Shown here one piece after another: positions 46,553 to 58,100 of a DNA stretch of 64,000 nucleotides. Both the position numbers and the translations under genes were made by a program. The first letter of the stretch is position 1. Every line of letters begins with the position of its first letter. Where the stretch lies: NCBI GenBank assembly GCA_021732215.1, contig JAKFVL010000010.1, positions 169,121-233,120 on the forward strand. Reading direction: 5' to 3'. The stretch is from Hyphomicrobiales bacterium (GTDB taxonomy: Bacteria > Pseudomonadota > Alphaproteobacteria > Rhizobiales > Xanthobacteraceae). A model generated the notes under the pieces. That model was given only the letters and a program-made list of their open reading frames with translations, was not told the DNA's origin and did no database searches.

Positions 46553-48256
46553 TCAAGCCGCCGATTGCTTGGTCAGGCCGGTCCGCAGCGTGGCGAGGAA
46601 GTGGTTGAGGTCCTCGGACAGCTTGTTGGTCGATTTGAACAGGTCTTCCGATATCGTCACCAGATCGCCGGCGTTGGCGATGGTGTCGCTCACGACATCG
46701 TTGACGCCCGACACGTTGGCGGTCAGGGCATCCGCGCCGCTTGCCGAGGTGCGGGCATGCTCGGAAATATCCCGAGTGGCCTCGCTTTGCCGGGCGACCA
46801 GTTCGGAGATCGTCGCGGTCAGGCGGTCGATCTCGCGCATCGTCCCGGCAATATGGCGCACGGAGGAAACGGCGCTTGCCGTTGATCCCTGAATTTCGGC
46901 GACCTGCTTGCTGATCTCATCGGTGGCTTTCGAGGTCTGCGCGGCAAGCTGCTTCACCTCCTGCGCGACGACGGCGAAACCGCGCCCGGCTTCACCCGCC
47001 CGCGCGGCCTCAATGGTGGCGTTGAGCGCGAGCATGTTGGTCTGGCCGGCGATATTCTGGATCAGGCCGACGATATCGCCGATTTTCTGACCCGCGGCGG
47101 CCAGCGTGGCGATCTCCTGCGCCGACTGTTCTGTCGTCGTGCTGGTTCTGGCGATGATCGCGGCTGCGTTCGCGACTTCGGTGTTGATCTCCTCGGTCGA
47201 GACGAGCAGCGCGCCCGCGGCATCGGCGACGGTCTGGGCGCTGCCAGAGGTTTGCTGGGTGGCGGCGCTTGTCGATGTCGCCTGTTCGGCCGCGGTCTCC
47301 GCGAGGCCGGAAATGATCTGCGAGCGGCTCCGCAGTTTCTCCATATGCGCCGACGTCGAATCGAGCGCGCTCTGCGCCGAGGATTTGAAACCTTCCAGCA
47401 TGCCGTCGAGCCGTTTGTCGAATGCCAAACGCTCAGCGGCCTCGTTATGCGCCTGCTGTTCGAGCTGCTGGCGCTCGATCAGAGCAAACTTGAAGACGCC
47501 GAGAGCCTTTGCCATGCGGCTGATTTCGTCGCGCCCCTTGATGGCGGGCACTTCCGCGCTCATGTCACCGTCGGCGAGCTGCTGCATCGAATGCGTCATC
47601 ACGTCGATCGGACGCACCACTGCGCGTTTGAGGAAGACGATGCTGAAAGCCACCGTCGCCAACATCATGAGAAGAATAGCCGCAACGATGGCAGAATCGC
47701 GGTTCTCGGCGGCGTCGATATCGCGATAGAGCTGGTCGGCGCGTTCGCGATAGATTTTGGCGAGCGTGTTGATCGCTTCGTTGAAGGCTTTGCGGGTGTT
47801 GCGGTTGGCGTCGTTGTCGCCGATCTCGCGCGCGGCTCCATTGCCCTTGGCGCGGCCGGCAGCGGCCAATTCCTTGCGCAGCGCGACGAATTTTTCCGAC
47901 TGCGCCTTGAAGGTGTCGAACGCGGGCCGGTCCGAGGGAGCGAGTGTCTTTTCCCACTCGGCTACGGCTGCGTTGAGGTCGCCGAGGAACTTTTCCATGC
48001 CCTTGGCATAGCGGTCCAGAACATCCGGCTTGTCCGACATGTAGACGCCGCGGGAATCCATCACCACGGCATAGACGAGGGCGTTGATGTATTCGATCCG
48101 CGCCGATGCGGAGCGCGTCGCGTCGAGTTTTTCGGTATTGGCCCGGCTTCCGATGTTCGCATAAGCGACCACGCCGGCGAGCATCACAGACATCGCGGCA
48201 AGAACAGCGATGATTGAGTAAATGCGGACTTTCAGCGATTGAGTCCAGACCGGCAT
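46553..48256 (-). CDS. Methyl-accepting chemotaxis protein
   Basis: A 567-residue chemoreceptor. An N-terminal membrane helix ([22 protein letters not shown]) is followed by a periplasmic four-helix-type sensor region of about 150 residues. Next come the second helix ([20 protein letters not shown]), a HAMP domain ([20 protein letters not shown]) and a long signalling coiled coil with the hairpin-adjacent motif [21 protein letters not shown]. The start [11 protein letters not shown] at 48256 follows AGAGG; upstream in-frame residues look spurious. No che genes are nearby, so it is an orphan receptor. Confidence 0.93.
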   Translation of the reverse strand: MPVWTQSLKVRIYSIIAVLAAMSVMLAGVVAYANIGSRANTEKLDATRSASARIEYINALVYAVVMDSRGVYMSDKPDVLDRYAKGMEKFLGDLNAAVAEWEKTLAPSDRPAFDTFKAQSEKFVALRKELAAAGRAKGNGAAREIGDNDANRNTRKAFNEAINTLAKIYRERADQLYRDIDAAENRDSAIVAAILLMMLATVAFSIVFLKRAVVRPIDVMTHSMQQLADGDMSAEVPAIKGRDEISRMAKALGVFKFALIERQQLEQQAHNEAAERLAFDKRLDGMLEGFKSSAQSALDSTSAHMEKLRSRSQIISGLAETAAEQATSTSAATQQTSGSAQTVADAAGALLVSTEEINTEVANAAAIIARTSTTTEQSAQEIATLAAAGQKIGDIVGLIQNIAGQTNMLALNATIEAARAGEAGRGFAVVAQEVKQLAAQTSKATDEISKQVAEIQGSTASAVSSVRHIAGTMREIDRLTATISELVARQSEATRDISEHARTSASGADALTANVSGVNDVVSDTIANAGDLVTISEDLFKSTNKLSEDLNHFLATLRTGLTKQSAA

Positions 48257-48451
48257 ATCAGCGAGCCTCTGTCGTCGGTTCGGCCGACCGTGCAAGAGGT
48301 GCGCGTTTCCTGAGCGTCTGCCTGCCGATCGGCCGGGAGAATTGGATTCGTTCCCAGATGGCGGGAAAACTAGACGCATGTTGCTAACCAGCGGTTAACC
48401 TAGCGATACCGGCTGCCAGATTGGTATTCAAATAGGGCGCTGGCTTCCCTC

Positions 48452-49225
48452 TCAATCGATGATCGCAACCGCCCGGGTCCAGCCTGCGGAGGCGCGCTCG
48501 ATCTTGACCGGGAAGCACGACACCGTGAATCCGGTGGAGGGAAGCTGTTCCAGATTGTGCAGCTTCTCGATGTGGCAATAGCCGATGTGGCGTCCGGCCT
48601 TGTGGCCTTCCCAGATCAGGCTCGCGTCCTTCGTCTCGGCGTATTTTTTCGCGGTGTAGACAAACGGCGCGTCCCAGCTCCAGCCGTCAATGCCGGTAAG
48701 GCGCACGCCGCGCTCCAGCAGATACATCGTCGCCTCGTAACCCATGCCGCAGCCGGAGGTGACGTAGTCCTGCCGGCCATACTTCATGCCTGCGCTGGTG
48801 TTGACGACAACGATCTCGAGCGGCTTCAGCGTGTGCCCGATGCGGTCGAGTTCCTTTTCGACGTCCGCGGCGGTTGCGACGTAACCATCCGCGAAGTGAC
48901 GGAAGTCGAGTTTGACACCCGGCTGCAGACACCATTCGAGCGGAACTTCGTCGATGGTCCATGACCGTTGCCCGCGATTCATCGTCGGATGAAAGTGCCA
49001 TGGCGCGTCGAGGTGGGTGCCGTTGTGGGTGGACAACTGCACCTGTTCGACGGCCCAGCCCTGGCCGTCCGGCAGGTCTTCGGCCTTCAGGCCTTCGAAG
49101 AACTGCAGCATGCGCGGCAATCCTTGCTGATGGTCGATATAGGTGATGCTCGGGTGCCCGCCCGGAGGGTCCGCAGGCACATCGTTTTGCAGCGGCACGG
49201 AGATATCGATCAGGCGGCGAGGCAT
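48452..49225 (-). CDS. Cyclase family metal-dependent hydrolase
   Basis: 257 residues of the cyclase (kynurenine formamidase-like) family. The metal motif is STHNGTHLDAPWHF, followed by conserved blocks VNTSAGMKYGRQDYVTSGCG, DGWSWDAPFVYT and EGHKAGRHIGYCHIEKLHNL. Members hydrolyse formylkynurenine, isatin or lactones; the substrate here is not evident. GGGAG lies 7 bases before the ATG at 49225. It is on the same strand as and downstream of an FAH-family gene, so the two may act in one catabolic route. Confidence 0.88.
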   Translation of the reverse strand: MPRRLIDISVPLQNDVPADPPGGHPSITYIDHQQGLPRMLQFFEGLKAEDLPDGQGWAVEQVQLSTHNGTHLDAPWHFHPTMNRGQRSWTIDEVPLEWCLQPGVKLDFRHFADGYVATAADVEKELDRIGHTLKPLEIVVVNTSAGMKYGRQDYVTSGCGMGYEATMYLLERGVRLTGIDGWSWDAPFVYTAKKYAETKDASLIWEGHKAGRHIGYCHIEKLHNLEQLPSTGFTVSCFPVKIERASAGWTRAVAIID

Positions 49226-49247
49226 GGTGTTCTCCCAAAGGGGTGCC

Positions 49248-49350
49248 CTCATCCTGAGGAGCGGCGTCTTCGCCGCGTCTCGAAGGATGAGTTAAAGGTC
49301 ACGCAGCCTCATGGTTCGAGACGGCGCAAGTGCGCCTCCTCACCATGAGG
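49248..49350. repeat. Intergenic palindromic repeat, type D (two hairpins)
   Basis: First hairpin: CTCATCC (49248-49254) with GGATGAG (49285-49291) and inner GGCG/CGCC. Second: CCTCATGGT (49307-49315) with ACCATGAGG (49342-49350) and inner GGCGC/GCGCC around AAGT. CTCAT and GAGAC sequences recur in both, as in composite dispersed elements of Bradyrhizobium-type genomes. It lies between two co-oriented genes that may otherwise be one operon. Confidence 0.75.
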
Positions 49351-49358
49351 AGAAACGC

Positions 49359-50345
49359 TCAGCTCTGCCGCTCGACCTTGTTCTTCAGAATGCCGATCTT
49401 CTCGACCTCGAGTTCGACCTCATCGCCATGTTCGAGATACCATCCGAGCTCGAGCCCGCAGCCGTTGCCCACCGTGCCGGAGCCGATGAATTCGCCCGGC
49501 ATCAGGGTCTCGTCCTTGGTGATGTGCGCCATGGTCTCCTCGAACGAAAACAGCATGCCGTCGGTCGCGCCCTGCGAACGCATCTTGCCGTTCACCCGCG
49601 CTTCCATCTTGAGCTTGTAGGGATCGCCGATCTCGTCGGGCGTTACGATCCAGGGGCCGAGGATATTGCCGCCATCGAACGACTTGCCCTTGGCCGGGCC
49701 GAGGCGGCCCTCCATTTCGATGCGTTGGGCATCGCGCGCCGAGAAGTCGTTGAAGATCGTATAGCCGAAGATGTGATCCTTGGCTTTTGCGGGTGTGAGA
49801 TTGGTTCCCTTGCCTTTGGTGATGACACCGAACTCGAGTTCGTAGTCCATCACCTGACTGTAGCGCGGCCATTTCACGGTGGTGTTGGTGCCGCGCACGC
49901 TGAAGCGGTTGGTGATGTAGTAGATCGGCTGCTTGCGATAGATCTCCGGCAGTTCGCCGAGCGGCGTCGCCTCGATGCGCTTGAGTTCTTCCATGTCGTT
50001 TTTGGCGCGTGCCGCGAGTTTCAACTGGCCGCGCGGCGCCTGCAGGATATGCAGCGGAAACGACATCGCATCGCGCATTTGCCGCGGCTCGGGGATCGGC
50101 GCGAGAATCTCGGAACCTGCGACCGGCGAGGAGAGGGTGGCATCATTGCCATGCTTGTCGAACACGCCGCGCGCCGCATCGAGTGCCGCATCACCGCCAT
50201 CGATCAGCGCCAGCATCGAGACGAAACGCGGATCGGCCTTGCCCAAACGTTCGGCGCCCGCTGCGAGATCGAAAATCTGGCCGTCGCCGGCATGGACGAT
50301 TCCGACGCAGTCCGCGCCGCCGGCGCGATAGGTGGTAAGTTTCAT
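49359..50345 (-). CDS. Fumarylacetoacetate hydrolase family protein
   Basis: A 328-residue FAH-family enzyme. Conserved segments are RVNGKMRSQGATDGMLFSFE, metal-binding EFGVITKGKGTNLTPAKAKD and IFGYTIFNDFSARDAQRIEM, and FDGGNILGPWIVTPDEIG. The long N-terminal domain (TYRAGGADCVGIVHAGDG) fits fumarylacetoacetate hydrolases or acylpyruvases of aromatic breakdown. The ATG at 50345 follows GGGAGAAG. The substrate is not certain. About 270 bases upstream, before tRNA-Glu, show no supported gene. Confidence 0.9.
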   Translation of the reverse strand: MKLTTYRAGGADCVGIVHAGDGQIFDLAAGAERLGKADPRFVSMLALIDGGDAALDAARGVFDKHGNDATLSSPVAGSEILAPIPEPRQMRDAMSFPLHILQAPRGQLKLAARAKNDMEELKRIEATPLGELPEIYRKQPIYYITNRFSVRGTNTTVKWPRYSQVMDYELEFGVITKGKGTNLTPAKAKDHIFGYTIFNDFSARDAQRIEMEGRLGPAKGKSFDGGNILGPWIVTPDEIGDPYKLKMEARVNGKMRSQGATDGMLFSFEETMAHITKDETLMPGEFIGSGTVGNGCGLELGWYLEHGDEVELEVEKIGILKNKVERQS

Positions 50346-50615
50346 GGCGCTTCTCCCTTGCATTTGCGATCATCGGCTGAGCTTGCAATCCGCACTTCGG
50401 ATGTAAGAACTGATGATGATGGCTTTGGTATCCGAAGGACACGTTCGATTCTGCCAGAATGCCGATCTGCCCATCGTCTGCGAGCTGCAAAATCTCCGTC
50501 CTTCGCCTTTTTTGCAAAGGCTCTGTCGGAGCTCGATCCGAAGTTGAAATCGGCGGTGAACCGGGTTAGCAAGGCCCGTGTTTCCGACGACGCCATGCCA
50601 TCGGCGCGACGGTTT

Positions 50616-50690
50616 GCTCCCTTCGTCTATCGGTTAGGACGCCACCCTTTCACGGTGGAGAGAGCGGTTCGATTCCGCTAGGGAGCGCCA
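50616..50690 (+). tRNA. tRNA-Glu (anticodon UUC)
   Basis: A 75-base cloverleaf with encoded CCA. The acceptor stem is GCTCCC at the start and GGGAGC (50681-50686), then discriminator G and CCA. The anticodon loop reads CTTTCAC within CCACCCTTTCACGGTGG, giving UUC. The T-arm has GGTTCGATTCC. A T-rich stretch follows at 50700-50718. Confidence 0.97.
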
Positions 50691-50808
50691 ATCATGTCCA
50701 TTTTTCAGATGTTTTTTTCAGGTTGGCCCGAAAATCTGTAATTCCTTGCACGCGATGTGATCTTTTGGCAGCTTGGCTGAAGGTATTTCGAGCAAAGGGA
50801 CGAACCAG

Positions 50809-51060
50809 ATGTCCAGAGCCAAGTTTGCTGCAATCCTGAGTGCGGGAGTGATCATGGCGTTCGGGGCGCCCGGCAAAGCGCTTGCTATCGGGGACGGACC
50901 TCACTGGGTCGCGCCCTATAACTGGGAGCCTGCGATCGAGTCTGGCTGCTGGAAATGGAATTGGCAGCAATACAGCTTTTATGACCACTGCCCGAAGTAC
51001 ATCAGCCCCAAGGCCTACATCTATTCGCGCAGAGGCGCCGTCTTGCGCAGCCGGTACTAA
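50809..51060 (+). CDS. Small exported aromatic-rich protein
   Basis: 83 residues with a Sec signal peptide (KFAAILSAGVIMAFGAPGKALA). The mature part is rich in Trp, Tyr and His (GPHWVAPYNWEPAIESGCWK, QQYSFYDHCPKY) with two Cys that could form a disulfide. I recognise no family. AAAGGGAC before the ATG at 50809 supports this start over an in-frame TTG at 50773. Confidence 0.65.
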   Translation: MSRAKFAAILSAGVIMAFGAPGKALAIGDGPHWVAPYNWEPAIESGCWKWNWQQYSFYDHCPKYISPKAYIYSRRGAVLRSRY

Positions 51061-51132
51061 CATCTTCCGGATAACGTCTTCCGGAACCAGATATTGTTTA
51101 TCGGGGCCGATCTGCTGCGGCCTTGCTCACGC

Positions 51133-51507
51133 TTATGAGCGTACCACCGAGCAGGCGATCTGGCGGCTCTTGCCAAGATTGAGAACGGCCTCGTTCCGGA
51201 ATCCATCGAACCAGATGCCTTTGCCGGCGTACCGGTAGCCGACGCCCATCGGAATCAGGCGGACATAGCTCCCCGGGTAGTTACCAAGGGTTGCAGTCAC
51301 GATCTCATTGGCAACGCTGACCGCAATCGGGCAGACCGGATAGGCTTGGCCGTTCTCGCAGGTTAAAACCAGTTCTGAGCAGCGTCCAATGGCCGCGGGC
51401 CCTGATACCTGCAGTCCCAGATCGGCGGCCTGACTTGAGCCGATTCCACCCAAGATTGTGGCCGCTCCGGCTACTATCTTCAAAAAGCTAGCAAATCTCG
51501 CCGGCAT
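51133..51507 (-). CDS. Exported hypothetical protein
   Basis: 124 residues with a signal peptide (FLKIVAGAATILGGIGSSQA). The mature domain has four Cys (GRCSELVLTCENGQAYPVC and near the C-terminal IACSVVRS) and alternating short strands (YVRLIPMGVGYRYAGKG, WFDGFRNEAVLNL), suggesting a small beta-fold with disulfides. I recognise no family. It is the last gene before the giant adhesin and is transcribed away from it. Confidence 0.6.
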   Translation of the reverse strand: MPARFASFLKIVAGAATILGGIGSSQAADLGLQVSGPAAIGRCSELVLTCENGQAYPVCPIAVSVANEIVTATLGNYPGSYVRLIPMGVGYRYAGKGIWFDGFRNEAVLNLGKSRQIACSVVRS

Positions 51508-51697
51508 GGTCCGACCCCCATTTTGACTGTGACAACTAAGACACAGTCAGCGAGCGGGTCAATGGCCAAAATGGGTCCCGGTGCCGAGTTTGGCGGAACC
51601 GTGGCACCTTAACCACACACCTCTAAATCATTGGTTTACCAACTCGCTTCTCTTGAAGCGGGTCAAAATTTCGACGATTGTGGGGCAGGTAAAGAAT

Positions 51698-51730
51698 CCG
51701 TTAATTTTTTCAAACGGGTTTTCCGTTTTT
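51698..51730 (+). promoter_or_regulatory. Alternative hairpins in the adhesin leader
   Basis: AACGG at 51713-51717 can pair with CCGTT at 51698-51702 or with CCGTT at 51723-51727, not both. The second pairing (AAACGG, loop GTTTT, CCGTTT) is followed by a U-run to 51730 and so resembles a weak terminator; the first would prevent it. AGGAG of the adhesin lies 22 bases later. The pairing is seen; a switching role is a guess. The rest of the 257-base gap shows no gene. Confidence 0.35.
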
Positions 51731-51764
51731 CTTCAGGAACTTTTTCCTTGTAGGAGTTGTTGCG

Positions 51765-52139
51765 ATGAATGGTCCTTTCCGCGTTGCTCAAGCGACGACC
51801 GGTGTCCAGTCAGCAGGAAAACCTCCCACACGTACCGTCAAGATTTCCAAACCTTTCGCCGAGCAATCGGTTACCGTTCCGCTGAGCTTTGATGGAACGG
51901 TCAAGGTCGATTTTTCTTCGATTGCAAACGAGAAGATTACACTCGTCCATGTCGGCGAGAAGCTCATCATTCTTTTCGACAACAAGTCGAGCATCACGCT
52001 CGAGCCGTTCTTCGACTCGACCGGCAAACCGCTGGATCGCATTACCGTCGAAGTTTCGCCCGGCCGCGATCTGACCGGTACCGAATTCGCAGCGTTGTTT
52101 CCGGTTACGGAAGACCAGTCTGTTCTTCCTGCAGCGGGT
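51765..52139 (+). other. N-terminal module of the adhesin with PAAG site
   Basis: Residues 1-125 differ from the repeats. Block VKVDFSSIANEKITLVHVGE then KLIILFDNKSSITLEPFF looks like the short beta modules (BapA-prefix-like or LapA retention module-like) at the N-termini of large adhesins. It ends in PAAG at residues 122-125 followed by a Gly/Asn/Ala linker. LapG-type proteases cut LapA-type adhesins at TAAG/PAAG-like sites at about residue 108, so this is a candidate release site. There is no Sec signal peptide, as expected for type I secretion. Confidence 0.55.
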
Positions 52140-55100
52140 ACCGGCAACGGCAACGCACAAGCGTCGGGCGCGAACTTCTCGGAGGCTGGCGTCGATCCAT
52201 TGTCGACTCCAAATCCCCTCGATTTGCTGGGCCAGGAGGAACTGCCGAATTTCGTTATCAACGACCAGCTGAATCAGGCATTCATCGATGACACGCCGAC
52301 CGCTGGCGCCAACACCGCCATCGCTTTCGATGAGGACGCGCTGACGGGAGGCAACCTCGGCGGCATCGGCGATCTTGATCCGGCCACCAATGGCCCGATC
52401 TCGTTGACGGGCACGCTTGCTTTCACGTTCGGCCTCGACGGAGCGGGCACCGTCCTGCTTCTCGGCACGGGCGCGCCTGCCGGTTTCACTTACACGCTGA
52501 GCGGCAACGGGACGGTTTTGACCGTCAGCCAGATTCAGGACGGCGTCAGCGTCAACGTCTTGCAGATCACGCTGACCAATACGGTTTCGGGCAACTACAC
52601 GATCACGCAGCTCAATGCGATCGATCATCCGGCCGGCGTGAATGAGAACAACCTTCCGTTCCAGTTTGCGTACCGTGTCACGGACAGCAACGGCACCTTC
52701 GTTGACGGCGTGCTCAACCTGTCGGTCAACGACGACACGCCGACCGTTACGGCGAACGCCCCGATTACGTTCGACGAAGATGCTCTTGGCGGCAATCTCG
52801 GCGGTATCGGTGACTTTGACCCCGCGACCAATGGACCGATCACGGCAACGGGGACGCTGGCGCACAGCTACGGTGCGGACGGCGAGGGCAGCACGGTTCT
52901 TGTCGGGACCGGCGCGCCTGCAGGCTTCACATACACGTTGAATGGCGACGGGACGATTCTGACCGTCAGCCAGGTTCAGGGCGGCGTCTCCGTCGATGTC
53001 ATCCGCATCACCTTGGCCGACACTACCTCGGGCAACTACACCATCGAGCAGCTGCACGCGATCAACCACGTTCCGGGTCTCAACGAGAACGACCGCAGCT
53101 TCACGTTCAGCTATCGCGTGACCGATCACGACAATGACGTGGTCACCGGCTCGCTGTCGCTGACGGTCGATGACGATACGCCGATTGCCGTGACGCCGCG
53201 AGGCGAGGGCGAAGGAAATGAGGAATTCGTTCAAAGCCTGGTGCTGTACGTCCAAGAAGATGCGCTGACGAACGCCAACTCCAACAATCAATCTGTGGGT
53301 AATTCGGAAGGCGGTTTCCAGACAGTCACTGCAACCGTAACAGCGGCAGCACTCTCGTCGTTCGTTTCGTTCGGCGCCGATCAGCCGGGCACGTTCTCGC
53401 TCAATCCCGGCGTGTCCGATCCTGCCGGCCTCACGTCAAAGGGCGACGCTGTCGTCTATTCCGTAGTCGGCAATACGCTGACCGCCACGGCTGGTGGCCG
53501 CGTTGTGTTCACGATCGTCGACGATGGTGCGGGCAATTTCACCTTTACGTTGAAGGACCAGCTCGATCACCTGCCCAACGACTCCGGTGGCGGTGATTTC
53601 GAAACGCTTCAGTTCAACATCGCCGATGTCTTCCTCGCAACCGATTCCGACGGCGACAGTGTTCCGCTCGACGGCCCGATTTTCGTCGTCGTGGAGAACG
53701 ACGTTCCGCTCGCGCTTTCGGGCACGGTCAATCTCGGAACGGTTTACGAAGACGGTCTGGTCACAGGCCCAGGCGTGCTATCTGACGGCAATCCGGAAGG
53801 CGGCGCGCAGCCGGTCACCGCGACCATCACCGCCGCGCAGCTCGGTAATCTTGTTTCGGGCGGTGCAGACGAGGCTTTGACGTTCGCTCTGAACGATCTC
53901 GTTGGCAACCCGTCGGGTCTGACGTCGCAGAACGTTGCCGTCACTTATTCCGTGGTTGGCAGCACGCTCACCGCGTCTGCTGGTGGCCGCACCGTGTTCA
54001 CGATCGTCGACAACGGCAACCAGACGTTCACGTTCAATCTCAAGGATCAGGTCGATCATCTTCCGCTGGCAGATGGCGGCGGCGACGCGGAAACGCTGAC
54101 GATCAATCTGGCCTCTGCTTTCAAGGCAACTGATTTCGACGGCGATAGCGTCGCGCTCAATGGCGCCCTGAATCTCACGATCGAGAACGACGTTCCGATC
54201 CAGCTTTCCGAGGCCGCTGTCTCAGGCACGGTTTACGAAGACGGGCTTACCAATGCCAACTCGGGCAACCAGTCCGTTGGCAACCCGGAGTCCGGGCATA
54301 CCACGACCGTGATTACCGGAACGCTGTCGTCGCTGGTCGATGTCGGCGCCGACGAGGCCGGCTCTTTTTCGATACTGCAAGCCCCCGGCGGATTGCCTGT
54401 TCTGACCTCAAACGGTGCGCCGGTACTCTATTCGGTCAGCGGCAACGTGCTGACGGCTTACGTCAACAATGGCGCGGTTAACGGTTACCAGACATCCGAC
54501 CGCGAAATCTTCACCCTCGAGGTTCAGACCAACGGCAGCTACACCTTTACGCTGCTCGACCAAATCGATCATCTGCCGAATTCACCAGCGAACAGCGACA
54601 CGCAAACGCTAACTCTGAACTTGTCGTCGGCAATCCAGTTCACTGACTTCGACGGCGACTCCATCACTTTGTCCGGCGGCTTCAATATTGTCGTCGAGGA
54701 CGATATTCCAATCCTGACGTCCTCAACGATAGCCCGGACAGTCGATGAAGACGACATCGACACCAGCTGGTCGCAAGGCACCAGCCAGAACGACGGCAGC
54801 GCGGATGGTTCGATCACTGAGGATTCCACCGGCGCGGCCTACGTGTCGGGAACGTTGTCGGGCCTTGTGTCCGTTGGCGCGGACGAGCCGGGGACATTCA
54901 GTTTCTCGTCGGACGCTGTCGCGAAGCTGACCGCGCTCGGCCTGTTCTCAAAGGAGACCGCCCAGGGCGACGGCGAGAACGGCAAGCCGCTCACTTACCA
55001 GATATCCGCGGGCGGGCCGAACGAAGTCGTCATCACCGGCACCGAGCCCAATCCGCAGGGCAATCCGGTGTTTTCGCTGACGCTGAACACGGTCACCGGC

Positions 55101-58100
55101 GCATATGAATTCCGGCTGTTCGACGAACTGATTCATACCGTCGGCAACGGCGAGAACACGGACCTGCGCTCGGGACAGCCGGTCAATAGCGTTCAGGCCA
55201 GCGTGCCTTATCTCGATCTGGGCTCGATCATCAATGTCACCGACAGGGACGGCGATACTGTCAATCTGAGCGGCCGGTTCACGGTCACGATCACCGACGA
55301 CAGGCCCAGTGCCGATATCGATCTCCAGGAGGAGTCGGTTACCGTCGATGAAAGCGCAGGCAACCAGGCCGACGATACGACGTCAAACAGCGTCAGAAGC
55401 CTTTTCGCTGCCCTTGAAACGTCAGGCGTCGTCGGCGACGACCCAGATGCTGGAGACAATAACGGCGGAACGGCAGGCGATGGCGCCATTGCGTACGCGC
55501 GCAGTTCGTCTGCGGTCGTGATCGACGATTCCGTTATCGGCGCCGATTCACCCCCATACCCGCATCAGTACACCCTCAGCATCTCGGGCGGCGCTGCGTC
55601 CGGGCTTTTCGTAACTGACGGAAGCCCCATCAACCTCTCCGTCAACGCGAACGGTCTTGTGATCGGCACCGTGTCTGGCGGGACGTTTAACGGCCAGGTC
55701 GCGTTTGCGATCGCTATCGACTCAGACGGGCGCGTCAGCGTCGCGCAATACCTCTCCATCAGGCACGACGACCGTGGCGATCCGAACGAGACCAACGATA
55801 ACGGCAACAACGTCAACGATGCCCTGCCTGACGATCCGCTGACGATTCAGCAGACGCTGTCGGGCAAGATTGTCGCCACGCTGACCGTGACCGATTCCGA
55901 TGGCGACCAGTCGTCGGATTCCGTGAACATCGGCGATCGCATTACGTTCCTGGATGACGGCCCGTCGGTCAGCTCGAACAGCACGGTGGTGCTTGAGGAT
56001 GACGACGTACCTGGTGCCAACGGCATCGACGGCGGCCCGAACGATGACGATGCTCCGCAGAATGCGACAGGAATTCTGGGCCACAACTACGGCGTCGACG
56101 GCCCCGGCAGTACGATTCTGACCGGAATCAGCCTGCCGTCCGGCCTCAATCTTTCTCGCGTGATTACCGACAACAAGATTTCGGTCAGCCAGGTTCAGGA
56201 CGGCCAGACCATTCTGGTGCTCGAGATCACCGTCGATACGACGACGGGCGCCTACAGCGTCGTTCAGACCAACGCGATCGATCATCCGGACAACAGCGGC
56301 AGCACCGAGAACAATATCGAGTTCACGGTCGATTATCGCGTCACCGACGGCGACGGCGACTTCGCCAGCGGTACCTTGAAGATCAATATCGATGACGACA
56401 GTCCGGAACCGGGATTTTCCCTGCAGTCGGGCAAGGTTGTCGTCATCGATGAAACCGCCGGTTTGCAGAATTCCTCGCTGCCTTCCGGATCGCCCGCGGG
56501 CGACCTGAACGATAACGATATTGCGCCTCCGTCGCCGAATCCGTTCGCAGGCGTCACCAATCCGGGTACGCCCGGAACAGGTTCGACGCTCATTGGCGCG
56601 CCGGCCTACGCGCAGAGCGCGGGGCCGATCGTCAACGTCACGCCGAACTATGGCGCGGATGGTCCGGGATCGACTGTCTTTACGCTTGATCTCGATGATG
56701 GCAACGGCACCAGCAGCGGATTGCGCACGACCGCGGGCGATCGTGCGATTGCGCTGTTCCAGGTCAATGATTCGCTGATCGTCGGCCGTTATGACGCGAG
56801 CGGCGGTTCGATTGGCACCAGCGATCCTGCGGCATTCGCGATCCACATCGATCCGGCCACCGGCAGGATCACCGTCGTTCAATACGTCGCAATCAAACAC
56901 GATGACCGTGGCGATTTCGACGAGGACAACGATACCGGCCAGAACGTCAACGACGCACCGCCTGACGATGCGCTGACCGCGCAGCAGTGGATCATCAACG
57001 ACGCGATCACCGTAACCGTGGCGGTCACCGATCACGACGGCGACACGGTCAGCCGTACATTCGACATCGGCAACTCGATCGTGTTTGAGGACGACGGTCC
57101 GAGCCTCAGCGTCGTCGCGACCGACAGCGCCTCCTTCTTTGTCCAGACCCAGGACGCCGACACCATCGGAAGCAACAGCGACGTTGCGACCGCATCTTTC
57201 AGCGGCGTATTCACGGCGACATCTTCCTACGGCGCGGACGGCGCGGGAACAACCACCACGAGCTATGCGCTGAGCCTTGCGGTCAGCGAAGGAACGCCGT
57301 CCGGTCTGACCATCGGTAATGTCGGGATCAGGCTCTATATCAACGGCAGCGGTGTCGTCACCGGATCGACTGCAACGACCGAAGGCGGCATCAATTCGGG
57401 CAACACCGTCTTCACGCTGTCGGTCAATGGCTCGGGCGTGGTCACGCTGACCCAATTCCAGCAGATCGATCACCTGACGACCGACCCGACACCCACGGGT
57501 TCTCCGTTCGCCGATCACGTTGCCGAGCTTGCCAGCAATCTGGTGAGACTGACCCAGACGGTGACCGTTACCGACGGCGATAGCGACACCATCACCGGAA
57601 GCGCGTTCATCGATCTCGGCGGCAACGTCCGCTTCGACGATCACGGTCCGTCGGTTACGTCTGGCTCCACGGCCAATGTGGACGAGGACGATCTGACGGG
57701 CACGTTCACCGGCAACAGCAATGTTGCTGCTGGCGACAATCTGGCCGATCCGTCGCCCGTGACGTCCGCCGGAACGCTGCAGTTCAACGCGGGCGCCGAT
57801 ACGCCTGCGACGGTTGGCTTCGCGCCACTCAGCGGGCTGCCTGTGCTCGATACCGGCGGTGTGGCCGTCAAGGCCGGCAACGTCGCGCTGCAGTATTTCT
57901 GGAATGCGGGCACCAATACGCTCTACGCATCCACTGACATCACCAATCTGACGACCGCGACGAATACCGCCGCATTCAGCGTTCAGGTGAATCCGTCGAC
58001 CGGCGCCTACACCTTCACGCTGCTCGGACAGGTCGATCATCCGGGTCAAGACGATCCGGGCGTCAGCGGCACGCAAACCGCGTTCGAAGACAACATCGCC

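Noticed and set aside
50342..50596. 84-codon minus-strand frame between the FAH gene and tRNA-Glu
   Set aside because: Overlaps other open frames, lacks a ribosome-binding site, and its Arg/Ser-rich sequence has no family resemblance.
55722..58076. Very long open frame (784 codons) on the minus strand inside the adhesin
   Set aside because: It is antisense to a continuous repeat-coding frame with clear protein motifs. Similar long antisense frames occur at 51810-53291, 58239-59723 and 59841-61751. They are rich in Arg, Ala and Val and arise from the repeat codons (GAC, GTC, ACC read in reverse).
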